Source: Nectonema munidae (taxonomy: Eukaryota; Nematomorpha; Nectonematoida; Nectonematidae). Taken from it: a DNA stretch of 64,000 bases. Under the pieces are notes generated by a model. It ran no database searches. It worked only from the letters and a program-made list of their open reading frames with translations, and had not been told where the DNA came from. The stretch is taken from NCBI GenBank assembly GCA_030549495.1, contig JAUIRK010000136.1, forward strand, positions 124,001 to 188,000, given 5' to 3'. Each line of letters begins with the position of its first letter. Position 1 is the first letter of the stretch. A program made the position numbers and the translations under genes. This document shows, one piece after another, positions 10,990-21,603 of this stretch.

Positions 10990-12193
10990 CTAAAAGAAAG
11001 TAAAATCAAGACACATCAGTGAAAAATAGAAAAAACAAAAATTACATATGAAACAAAGTTTTTATTTGAAGAAGTATCTTGATTTGGTAAATTTGATTCT
11101 GCTGAATCCAATATGTAAGTGTTTGATACGTATCAAAATAAATATATTTTAGTGTTTGATACGTATCAAAATAAATGCGATCTAAATAAAAAGATATTTT
11201 TTAAGAATTGTATAATATAAAAAAAAAAGTATTAAAAAACTACCTGCTAAACTACAGGGCATGAACCAGCATTTGTGGGTACAAGAGCATGCTCCTCCCA
11301 TTTTCTAGAGATTTTAGGAGCGTATTTTTATTTTCGTAAACCCTGATTCCAATATTTATTATTTTTAGAAGGGTGAAAGACTTTTGCAACTCCGGTTGTA
11401 ATTCCCCTTGAGAAAAATATTTTTTAGTTGTGTCATACAAAATTTTTGCTCTCCCTCAATGAAAAAAGAATGATCAAGTACGGTATACGGAGTGATAAAA
11501 TAAAACGTGCGTATTGCTCATTTAATCTTTAGTTTGGCAAGATTCTTGCACGTTTCCATCATTTCTATCAGACATTTGTCTGTTTTAGTTTTTCCATTTT
11601 TTGGTAAGAGATTAATTACTATAATACCGGATCCTTAATTTAATCTAGAAGTTCAAAAAAATACTTAAATTTTTGAAACGAGCAATATGAATTAAGTATA
11701 CTTTAAGTCAAATCAATTAAATAATGATAACAGTGCTTATTAAAAACGCTGAATTTTGGTAACGGATACGAAGAAAACGAGTTATTTTTTTAGTTTCTCA
11801 TCAGTAAAAATACACGAATTTTTCAAAAAGGCTGTAAGCAATACAAGTGTTGTCAGTAGCAGCCCTCCTAAAGTTTTATTTCTGTCTAGCCAAGGTTGCA
11901 GGATAAGTTGACGAATATAAAGTGAACTTTTCACACTGACGTAATTTCTTTACTCTCTAATTTTGAAATTTAAAAATGTGATGATTGCATACTCTCGTAT
12001 TTTATTTTTAAAAGTAGAAGGATATCTTTGGTTTTCATGCGACGGTCCATAGGGTTATACATAAAGTTGCTGGTCCGTGCTCTCAGAAAGTTTGATGAGC
12101 AGTGCACTAAGATATACAATTTAGCAATTAGGCCTCTGACACACCGCAATTGTCATTTGTTGGAAAATTAACTGAGAACTAAATAAAGTTTGT
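10990..12193. other. Stretch 5' of the known PKNOX exons
   Basis: No firm gene. A direct repeat of about 33 bases (containing TTTGATACGTATCAAAATAAA, itself partly palindromic) occurs twice at about 11118-11185. On the minus strand at about 11058-11100 the phrase ESNLPNQDTSSNKNF ends in a possible donor GTTTCA in the right phase to join the 10989 exon. Its acceptor is weak, so this extra exon is only a candidate. Confidence 0.35.
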
Positions 12194-12197
12194 TTAA

Positions 12198-12319
12198 CCC
12201 TTTGAAGACCAAAATTTTGAAGATGATTCGTCTGCTTTCTTTTTCAATGGAATTTTATATATTCAAAGCAGACGATTTTCATTTCTTGGGACACTGGTGT
12301 CCCACTGGTCCTCAAAGGG
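12198..12319. mobile_element. piggyBac-type MITE with TTAA target duplication
   Basis: TTAA at 12194-12197 and 12320-12323 flank inverted ends CCCTTTGAAGACCA and TGGTCCTCAAAGGG. The length is 122 bp, with no coding potential. TTAA plus a CCCTT-type end is characteristic of piggyBac-mobilised non-autonomous elements. A second copy lies at 6600-6723. Confidence 0.88.
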
Positions 12320-12323
12320 TTAA

Positions 12324-12453
12324 CCCGTTAACGACCAGAATAAGCAGACGATATCTAGTATAAAGCAGAAAATTTGTATTAAAAAGCATTAATAAACGCA
12401 GACGATTCACATTTTTGTAAAGTCGGCATATGTCGACTGTGGTCGATAACCGG
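12324..12453. mobile_element. Second, different TTAA-type MITE abutting the first
   Basis: The left end CCCGTTAACGACCAG and the right end CTGTGGTCGATAACCGG are imperfect inverted repeats. The left TTAA (12320-12323) is shared with the preceding MITE. The right flank is TAAA, an eroded TTAA. The body also contains GCAGACGAT words seen in the neighbour, so the two may be related families. Confidence 0.7.
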
Positions 12454-13610
12454 TAAATAAATAGATTAATTTTAAAAAGAACACAAAAATAGTACACTTA
12501 CTCACACACATACAAAATATGGGTTGAAGGAAAAGAAAGGATGTCATTATTTTTTAAAAGCACAAAAAAACTTTTTTCTCTCAATAAAATAAGGCTACTT
12601 TGATCAAACAATGAATTTGTTTTATTATGATTTGATTAAAATACGAATAAAATCGCATACCGTTTGACAATGATACATTGTAAAGTTTCTTTCAATGTTT
12701 TTAAAAGACAAAGAACAAGTACTGCTGAAAGTCAAAAGTGGATAAAGCAACCTACAACTTATTGTATAAGCCAGGGTTAAGAAAATACTATTAAGCTGTT
12801 AAAATCTCCATTTTTTGTACAAAAATAAGATATATTCCATTTAAAACTAAAAGCGGGTACCTAAATTAGTCTTTAAAAATGTATGCTGTTTGTTGAAAAG
12901 GAATATGTTAAGAAAGAACGCATGTTGCAATAGGATAAGAAAATCAAAAAGAAAAACGTGTAAAAATTCCACAAGTGTTTTTGGAAGAAAACTGATAAAA
13001 GTGCATTTTTCTTTAAAATGTCAAACAGAAGTTTAGCTCGATGTGTTGGCGGTAAAATTTTGATAGAAAATAATGTCAATAATTTTGAAACTCCAATGCG
13101 CAACTGGAACATATAAAGCATACATTTTTACTCACAAGGGAGTAAATTAAAAATTTATTATTCAAATTGGTGTAACTTTAATAAGTTAAATACTTGCTGA
13201 TTTTTCAATAAACAATTTTTTTTAATTTTAATAGCTATAACTTTTAAAAGTAATTTTAAATTTTCAAGGTCTGAAATTTGGTCAAAATCCAATTTAAACC
13301 TTGAAGAAAAGTAAAAAATATTACTTAATTAAGAGAAAAAATCAAAATTAGTAGTTATATTAGCAAGTGCTTTTCTTTATGATTAGTATCGTTTATTAAT
13401 CAAATATGATATTTTTTGGATAATGTATCTCAACAATTTTTGAATTTCATGCATAGTCTTTTCTACATGTGGTCAGGATTTCAATAAAAGCAACTCAAAA
13501 TTCACTCCGGAGAATTTATGTTTATCAGTGATACTGAGCTATAGCTGTTGTGTAAGTCGAATTCATTAAATGATGTATTTATGTAAATTTGATACTTTGA
13601 GGTATAGAAT
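12454..13610. other. Non-coding AT-rich stretch
   Basis: I see no gene, tRNA or paired transposon ends. Reading frames here lack family motifs. Confidence 0.5.
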
Positions 13611-13807
13611 CAGGGGCGTAGCCAGAGGCGGGGGGGGGGGGCAAGGGGGGCAGTGCCCCCTCCCCCCTCTCCAATACCTTTTCTGCCCCCCCCCCCCAAA
13701 TACCAAATATTTTTACTACTTAATTAAAGTTCTTATTTTATTTCCAATACCTAAATTCCTTGCATGCCCCCCCCCCCCCCCCAACTTCCATTTTTTGGCT
13801 ACGCCAC
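13611..13807. mobile_element. hAT-type MITE with G/C homopolymer tracts
   Basis: The left end CAGGGGCGTAGCCAG and the right end TTTGGCTACGCCAC are inverted. Flanks TATAGAAT (13603-13610) and TGTAGAAT (13808-13815) match at 7 of 8 bases, as expected for a hAT 8-bp target duplication. The interior holds runs of 10 or more G and C. Confidence 0.82.
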
Positions 13808-14095
13808 TGTAGAATGTGTATAAGCATCGCTAAGCTGATAAAAAAAGTATTTATTTCAAAATTTGGTATGCAGAGTATTTGTATTTGAGACTAGTAAATA
13901 AGTATACGATCCAACCCTGGTTAGGGATAGGTTTGGCATGCATGAATCCATCTATTGTATGCTTGTCATGCGAAACTTTGTTTGTTTAATTCCAAATACT
14001 CTTCGAGAAGAAATAAATTAGAAGGAAACACAGGAAAAAAGATGATGTTTTTACATTATAATTTATCAATGGCAATTGTTAAATTTTTAAATATA

Positions 14096-14430
14096 CAGTA
14101 GACCCTCATTAACTCGGATATCGGATAAGTCGGACCGTGAGCGAATACAAATGTTTGCCCTCATAGGCTTATAAGGGGTCATTTTCATTGACTTTTTTAA
14201 TTTTGCTTTGGCTTACAAGCAGCAATTTTATTTTTTTACTCCATAGGTAGTTCGCGGTCATTCTAAATTTTGACGTTATTCCAAAGCTTGTTGTGGTTAT
14301 AGATTCGTCCAATTTGAAATATTTTTTTCCACCATATATATATATATAGTAGACCCTCTGTTATGTCGGACAATCGGCATAGTCGAACACCCTTCTCCCC
14401 CATGTAGTCCGACTTAACGAGGGTCTACTG
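14096..14430. mobile_element. Tigger-type MITE, TA-flanked
   Basis: CAGTAGACCCTCATTAACTC at the left and GACTTAACGAGGGTCTACTG at the right form inverted ends, each flanked by TA (14094-14095 and 14431-14432). A second, internal copy of the end (about 14348-14380) suggests a subterminal repeat or a nested copy. The same end type starts the Tigger fragment at 33005. Confidence 0.85.
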
Positions 14431-15497
14431 TACAAATTTCGATTTTTTTATGATTCAAAAGCTTTTAAAATGAACAAATTTCAAAATTAAAAACATAACA
14501 TTATAGGAAAAATTGCCTGTACCATCATGGGGCCATGCGTAAATTACGTACACATAAAATTGGCTATTTTCGCACCCCCCCTCTGTACGCACGGCAATTT
14601 TTAGAATGGCTCTAAAATAAGCAAATTTAAAATTAAAAACATAGAAAAATTGCGCACAGGCATGGGGTCATGCATAAAGTACGTAAGCATAAAATTGGCT
14701 ATTTTCCCACCCTCCGCCTGTACCCTAAACTTACAAACAAATTCGTTGTTGGAAATCGTGCTACCCAAAGGCAAAGATATGTTGTTGAAAAAGGAATAAG
14801 AAGCTCCTTACAGTTTGGAAATGACAGGTTTAAAGATTTCGATAATAGAATTATTCGTTTCACAACCAGGCTTTCGAAGCCAAAGTGGGTTGTGAAAAGA
14901 GGAATTTTGCTGACCTGGATTGGAGGCCAGAACTTTTAAAATTAAAATCGTAAGGAATTTAAAATTTGAGTACTGAAGTATTGTAATAATGCATTTTTTG
15001 ACAATTAGCTAAGAAAAAACAAACTTTTCATTTTGTTATAGGTATTATTGAAAAAATTTACTTTTGGAATGCTCGGAAGTCAGAACTAGACAATAAAAAA
15101 TCTTGGCAATTGACGCAGACTTTTATTAACAGCCCCGGAATCAAACTTACAACTATGTAAAAAAATAAATACTTTCAGATTTGAAATCAAGTCTAAGATT
15201 TACAAATCTGAATATATTTATTTTCAGCCAAAAAGAAAAAATTAAACCATATATCAATTTGAAACCTTGAAATTTTGCCATGTTTCAGTAAAATAAAAAG
15301 AATATTGTTACGCTAGTAAAGACAATCCCTCTGAAAATCAACGAAGCAAATATGATCTATCTTTAAAGGCAGCAAGTAAAGATAATACCTCTGCGATAAA
15401 AGAATAATTAAAAAATATATTTCCATTAAAACAAATTTATTTTAGATACTTAAAATTGTTTTAATTAAATTTATCTAAACAAAGTTAGGTTATCCCT
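14431..15497. other. Intergenic stretch with a partial tandem duplication
   Basis: Two related segments start near 14512 and 14647. They share GGGGCCATGCGTAAATTACG versus GGGGTCATGCATAAAGTACG, and then ATAAAATTGGCTATTTTC. This type of sequence is common in old non-LTR or non-coding repeats of arthropods. A reading frame over 14670-14939 runs through the repeat and shows no known motif, so I do not call it a gene. Confidence 0.5.
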
Positions 15498-15501
15498 TTA
15501 A

Positions 15502-17100
15502 CGACTTTTGGGGTCATTACTGACCCCATCCATGTTTCAAACGTCAAATAATTTTAGTAATGAAACTAAAATTCCTCAAAATCTATGACTTTTATTTTTT
15601 AGTCTTTTATAATACATTGATTATGAAAACTTTTGTTGAACATCTATTATCAACATTTTCATGGAAATACAGTTTATATGTATTTGGGGTCACAATTGAC
15701 CCCAGTACAAACTTGTAACTGGAGAAGAAATAGAGTAAGTTGATGTGATTATTCATCACACTTGACAGGTGATAGGTTCAGTTGCATAACACAAATCAAA
15801 CAAACATAAAATAGTGCATACAATACACGCATTTGTTTTTCATTTTTACTTTTGTTTTTTATATTTAGTTTTCAGTATACTTGCTTTATTTTTGTTCATC
15901 TCTCAGTCCAATGAATATTCTTAGTTCATCTTATGAAGATAATAACATAAGCGAAGAAGCTAACTCTCTACTTAGTTCTGATGATCAAGATGTTTCTGAC
16001 CATGCTTCTTCTTGGAATTCAGATACTTCAAGTTTTTTATCTTCAAGTTCTGAGAGGGAAATAATTGAAGAAAACACATTTTACCTTTCTAAAGACAGGG
16101 AAGTAAAATGGTACGCCAATCCTATCAAAAATTATTGTGGTCGCCAAAAAGCCCAAAATATCCTTAGGATAAAGACTGGAGTAACTTCTTTTGTGCAAAA
16201 AAAGTGAAAAGTATAACATTATTGTTTTATCCTTTTATTTCCAAGTTTGAAAGATGAAATATCAAAATTTAGCAATAAAGAAGGCAGCATGTGTTTGAAA
16301 AAAATAGTAAAAAATAACAACCTAGGAATTTGATTCATTTCTTGGCTTACTTCTTTTATCAGGAATATATAAATCTAACCATGACGCAGTAGAACAACTC
16401 TGGAGTAAAAGAAAAGGAAGACCTATTTTCGGGCATAATAGATTCAGAGAAATAAACAGAGTTCTACGTTTTGATGATGCTGAGAGTCGACGTCAAAAAA
16501 AATAAAGAAAAATCTCAGCACATCAAAGACTTGTTTGGAAAATGGGCGAACAATTTAAAAAACTGTTTCATTCCAGAAGAATATATAACTGTTGATGAGC
16601 AACTTGTTACTTTTTGAGAGAGGTGTCCTTTCAAACAGTATCTTCCTAATAAGCCTGGGAAGTAAAGAATCAATTTTGGCTCTGTTGTGACTCTTCTAAA
16701 TCGTATGTTAATAATATATTGTTGTACTCTGGGAAAAACAATAACAAAAGAAAAAAAAGGTAAAAATGTAGTGAAAAAACCTGTGGAAGATTTCGAAAAT
16801 AGTTAGATGAACATAACATACGATAATTTTTTCACAAGTTATAGTTTAGTGAAAGTACTTGTTCAGTAAAAAGTTGACACTTTTTGGAACAATAAGAAAA
16901 AACAAAAAGCAAATCCCAAAAGAGTTCGTCTTCAATAAAAAAGAGAGAAATAGCCAACTTTGTATGGGTTCAATGAGCTTGGAACTTTATATTCTTATTG
17001 CTCTACTAAAAACAAACGAGTGCTACTTTTCCGTAGGACAAAAAGATAAAAATGCTGAATAATTTCTAGAAAATCTAAAAAATTTTCAAGATTGTGAAAT
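15502..17100 (+). mobile_element. piggyBac element, decayed, right end not found
   Basis: TTAA at 15498-15501 is followed by an end with a small inverted repeat (GGGGTCATTACTGACCCC). A second GGGGTCACAATTGACCCC lies at about 15686. From 15911 the plus strand codes MNILSSSYEDNN and an acidic Ser-rich N-terminus typical of piggyBac transposases. Later pieces read AVEQLWSKRKGRPIFG, REINRVLRFDDAESR and YITVDEQLVTF, where the TVDEQL Asp is the first catalytic residue. CPFKQYLPNKPGK follows. Stops and frame changes break it after 16207. Confidence 0.85.
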
Positions 17101-19321
17101 TTAAATCATTGAGGTAATTTTTATTTTAAAAATCAAAATTACATATGAATATTTGTAAAAATCATAGCCGCTACGTATTAAATTTTGGGGCACAAGCCCC
17201 CCCCCCCCAGCTAATTTTCAAGCTCCCTTAAAATTTTTTTCATTACCTTAAAAAAATATGACAAACATCTAGCATTCATAATAATTTCTTTCATTAAATG
17301 TAATCTGTATAGATATGGAATTATATATAGATATGTATTCTAGATGTATCTTGACAAATACATCAATTCGCATTGAAGCAGATTAATCTGATAGTTCAAA
17401 AATTAGCGCCCCAATGAAGCCTCCCCCTAAAATTTTTGCTTATGAAATCTTCTACTAGTAGCAGCAAAATGGTTACAGAACAAAATTTTTCCAAGAGTTT
17501 ATGATAAGAATTAAACAGTAAAATTTTAAACAAGTTAGTTAATAAAAATAATCATTACGGCTAGATGCAAAAATTAGGAAAAAATATTTACTATATAATA
17601 TTATATAGTATTAATTTATTATATTGATACCAAATGTTAAATACTGAAACTATCAATAACGACAATTGTCTTGATCCAAATCGTTAAATTTTTTAAACAA
17701 CTAATTTTAGGAATCAAATGATGAAACCTTCTACACTGCATCATATTTTTAAAAGCTTTGAAAAATATTAATTAACACACACACATGATTCAAAAAGAGT
17801 GTTTTTCTAATACTTTATTGTATAAATTAGATCTTGTCTATTTGAGTGTTATAGGATTCATCTCTAGTTAAAATATTAAAATGAGCTGGACATGTCTGTG
17901 AAAAAAACTACACAAACATAAAATTTAAATGAGTATATCAAGTTGATTAAAAAATAAACCAGGATTTTCTAGTCTAAGATATATAAAACGACGCTACTTA
18001 GACATAGACGTAGGCAAGAGGGCCCACGTGAAGGAAATTTCTAGTAATACTTGAAAAAATATATTTGCCTCATCGATGATTCTAATTCGTGGCTGCGCCA
18101 GTGTACTACGAGAAAATATATTAAAATAAATATATAAATTATTAACAATCATAATATAAATAAAGGCTAATGGAAAGATGAAGGGGAGTAAACAACGTGA
18201 TATTATAAATATAGTATAGGATGGTAAAATTGCCTTATGTCATTCAAAAATGAAATGTCAGTGTCAGTACCTAATTCAAACTGTCACACTTCGGGAAAAC
18301 TCTAATTATATATAAGTTTAAATGTTATAGACGTGCAAACTTACAATTTCAATGCAGAAAGAGTAGGATTTATATATTGTAACTCAAAGTGGACAAGTGA
18401 TGCAACGAATCGATTCGATAGCAACAATGCTTGACGCACGTGTAACATTTATATTACTACGCCGAATTGACCAATCAGATCATTCTAAAATATTTTTTTC
18501 AAAATAATTCAACTATTTATCAAAAATTTAATAAATTAAATCCCATCGTTTCTTTTAAATATAGTTTTTGCTTTTAAGAAATTTTTTATATATTTCCAGA
18601 AATGTTTATAATATATTTAAAAATATAATTTTATTTACAAAATAACTTAAATATAATTACAGACTCTATAATTAAAATGGCTGTATTTTTTATTACTCCT
18701 GTATATTTTTTCTAAAATTTCAAGTAAAATTATAATTTGAAGTTGAACTAAATTTTTTAATTTAGTATGTCTATTCTAATATTTTTTTTATTTATGATAG
18801 TGAACTCAATTCTCAAAGATTTGGATTAATAGACTGGTTAAAAATTCGCGCCTATTCAGCGTTACCTAATTTGTTCTCGGGGTGTCAATTATTCCAATTT
18901 TTCGAAATTGTCCCCCGTTTTTTATTTCAATAAACTAGGATCGAAAGAACTAGATCCAATCAGGGTTGTAAAGTCTGAAAAATATTTTGCGTTCCGAATC
19001 TACTTATTTATAATTTTTCGACTCCCTCTACCTATTTGTAATTATGCGACTGCAACTTCTATCCAAGTCAAGTCAGCATGATAATAGTTTTGCGTGTCCT
19101 TGTTGCATTTGCTTCTACCTACAAGTGTGAGGGTGTTTCTAACTCTTATTAAATTTAAAAACAAGAAATGACAGATTGCATGTTGTAGAGATTTATTTTC
19201 TTCAACATAGTTTATTAAATTATTGGTTTTTATTAGTTTAGTGCCTTTCTTACGTTGTTTTCAAAAAGATTTTAAATTTTTTCTATAACCTTTTAATCTA
19301 AACAATACCAACCCTTAGCTT
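17101..19321. other. Non-coding stretch with worn MITE-like tracts
   Basis: The stretch at 17160-17440 contains GGGGCACAAGCC followed by a C run and later GCGCCCC and CCTCCCCC, like the G/C-rich hAT MITEs elsewhere, but the ends are not paired. Around 18005-18110 TAGACGTAGGC and GTGGCTGCGCCAGTG may be another worn MITE. The rest is AT-rich without coding signal. Confidence 0.4.
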
Positions 19322-19598
19322 AAGGCCCGTAGCTAGGACTTTTCAATGGGGGGGGGGGGGGGCTAAATATTTTAAAAAAATTTTTTAGTAATTATGGGTT
19401 ATATCTCCCCCATTAAAAAATTTTTTTTAGTAAATTACTGAAAAAAAATTTAAAGTGGGAGGGAGATAACTAATAAGTACCAAATTTTTATATATAGTCT
19501 AAAAATAAACCGTTTTTTAACCCTTTATTGATATGGAAATATATTAGATTGGGGGGGGGGGGCTTAGCCTCCTCCTGCCCTCGCTGGCTACGGGCCTG
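19322..19598. mobile_element. hAT-type MITE with G tracts
   Basis: AAGGCCCGTAGCTAGGACTT at the left pairs with CTGGCTACGGGCCTG at the right. Two poly-G runs of 10 or more bases (about 19350 and 19552) lie inside. There is no coding potential. Target duplications are not clear. Confidence 0.75.
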
Positions 19599-21603
19599 CA
19601 TACCAATAGAATTCAAAAACAATCCTAAATTATTTTTGGAATTTGTGCCAGATTTGTGAAACTCCTAGCCTACACCGTATTTTAAAGCATTTTATTTTTT
19701 TTACTTTAGAAAAGATAGGGCAATTTTCATATTTTATGAAATAAAACATAAATATGCAAGGACATATAGTACATATTGTAAAGACATGATCGAGGTCACC
19801 AACTAATAATATTCCCCAATCTATAGTTTCAAAAGTGTGAATAGAGTGTTTAGATTGAAATTTTTTATAAAAGCGCAAAATACGTCAACTAAATTCTGTC
19901 TACTTTTGACTAACCTCCTTCTTTTTCTCTTCATATAGCGTGAATATACTAATGGATTCTGTCTAAAAGGTTCCAAATTAGCTTGATCTAAATAATTACA
20001 ATCTCTTTGTGATTTTTATCGTCATCATCATCCGTGTCTTCGGAATCATTACCAGCATCCATTACATTCTCTTGTGTTGATTCATAGCCTTCTTGGTCGG
20101 GTCATATCGATGGAATTTCGCACTACCGTACAGTGATGACGGCTCCAAAAGAAATTTCATATTTTTAACTTCACTTTTTTCATTCCGTAAAATCTTTTCG
20201 GAATAAAAAATTACGATACTTAAAAAACGTATCTACATTTCGAAATAAAAAGTGAACATCACCAAAAAGATCTTTATAACATTTGAAAATGAAAAAACAT
20301 GCCAACATTCTATTTGTCGCAAGCTTATTTTAAGTCTTGTCTTGTTAATGATAAAAAAAACACAACTCATCACCCTAGACTCAATCTAAAGTTTAAAACT
20401 TCTAAAAGGACATTTCTGTTTGCATCACAGATTAATTGTATATGTTGTGGTCATGTTACGGCGTCGGGAGTTTTGCATATAGAGTGACCTTTTCAAGTTG
20501 AAGTCAGAACAAAGAGATTTGGCTTTAAATATTCCAATTTTTTTAGTATTTGTAGTCGGAGTCCGATTTTTGTAAGTACTTGAAGTCACGCTCGGATATT
20601 TTTAACCCAACTGTTATTCTTCGTGCTTATCCATGTTATGACTCAGATTTTTGAGAAACTGTAGCAAAAGTTCCTCATAAATTTAGTATATCGAAGATCT
20701 AATTTTTTTATGAAAATTTTGACCATAATTTTTGAGACCTAGTTTTTGATATTTTTTACGCCCCACATGAAACACAGAATCACATAGAAAATTTTTATTG
20801 ATTTTTTATACTACTTTTTACAATTGATAAAAAAAACTCAAAACTCCATAATAAGATATTTACTGGTAATATTAAGTAAATATATTTTTCTTGATTTATT
20901 ATAATTTTTTGAGCCAAAGTTAAAGGTAGTTTTGCATTTGAAGCCGCCCATATGTACAAATCGGAGCTCTCTGGTGTTTTTTTGAATCAATTTTTAGATT
21001 CAAATTTTTAGACTCAAGAGAAATCAAGGGCAAATATGCTTAAATTCGATTAATTGCAAAAATTGAAACTGTCCGTTATTTACAGGTCGTCTTTCAATTC
21101 AGTTGGTTTAAAGCAGAGTGTTATATTTTAAATATTTTTTACATCATTATAATCTTTAATTCAAGTGTTAATTAAATACCATCCAAACTTGTTTCATTGG
21201 CTAAAACTCATTTTGCTGTATAAATTTTGTTGGGAAAATTTAATTTTATAATTATAGAAAATTGTGTTTCATAATAAATACATAATATACTGATACGTTT
21301 TATTTCTATTTGGCTATAAAAGTTGTATTGAAGTTGCCCATGTTGTGTATTGATGAAACTTGCAATATTAACTTTCGTCTTCTAACACCAATGAATATAA
21401 GGACAAAGATTTAAAATTTGGATCATGAAAAAGTTTTTATAAAGAATCAAGGTGGAGTTATTGTCAGAGCTATCTAATTTTAACCGAGCTCGAGTTGAAG
21501 CTTTTCAAGTTCGCACCTATTTTTTCGCATAAACTTTTACTCTTAAATAACTTTTATATTTTCAAAATCACGGACATTTTACTTTCTCGTATGAATTTAA
21601 GTG
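19599..21603. other. Stretch upstream of MED16
   Basis: AT-rich. At about 20020-20105 the minus strand reads an acidic phrase (PDQEGYESTQENV, DSEDTDDDDD) that could be a scrap of a transposase N- or C-tail or of a host exon. It has no supporting neighbours. No TATA-type promoter for MED16 could be singled out in such AT-rich DNA. Confidence 0.4.

Noticed and set aside
13570-13812. Frame rich in G and P
   Set aside because: It is read from G/C runs inside a hAT MITE.
20020-20105. Acidic minus-strand phrase as part of a gene
   Set aside because: Only about 30 residues, no splice support and no recognisable neighbours; acidic runs are common in transposase tails.
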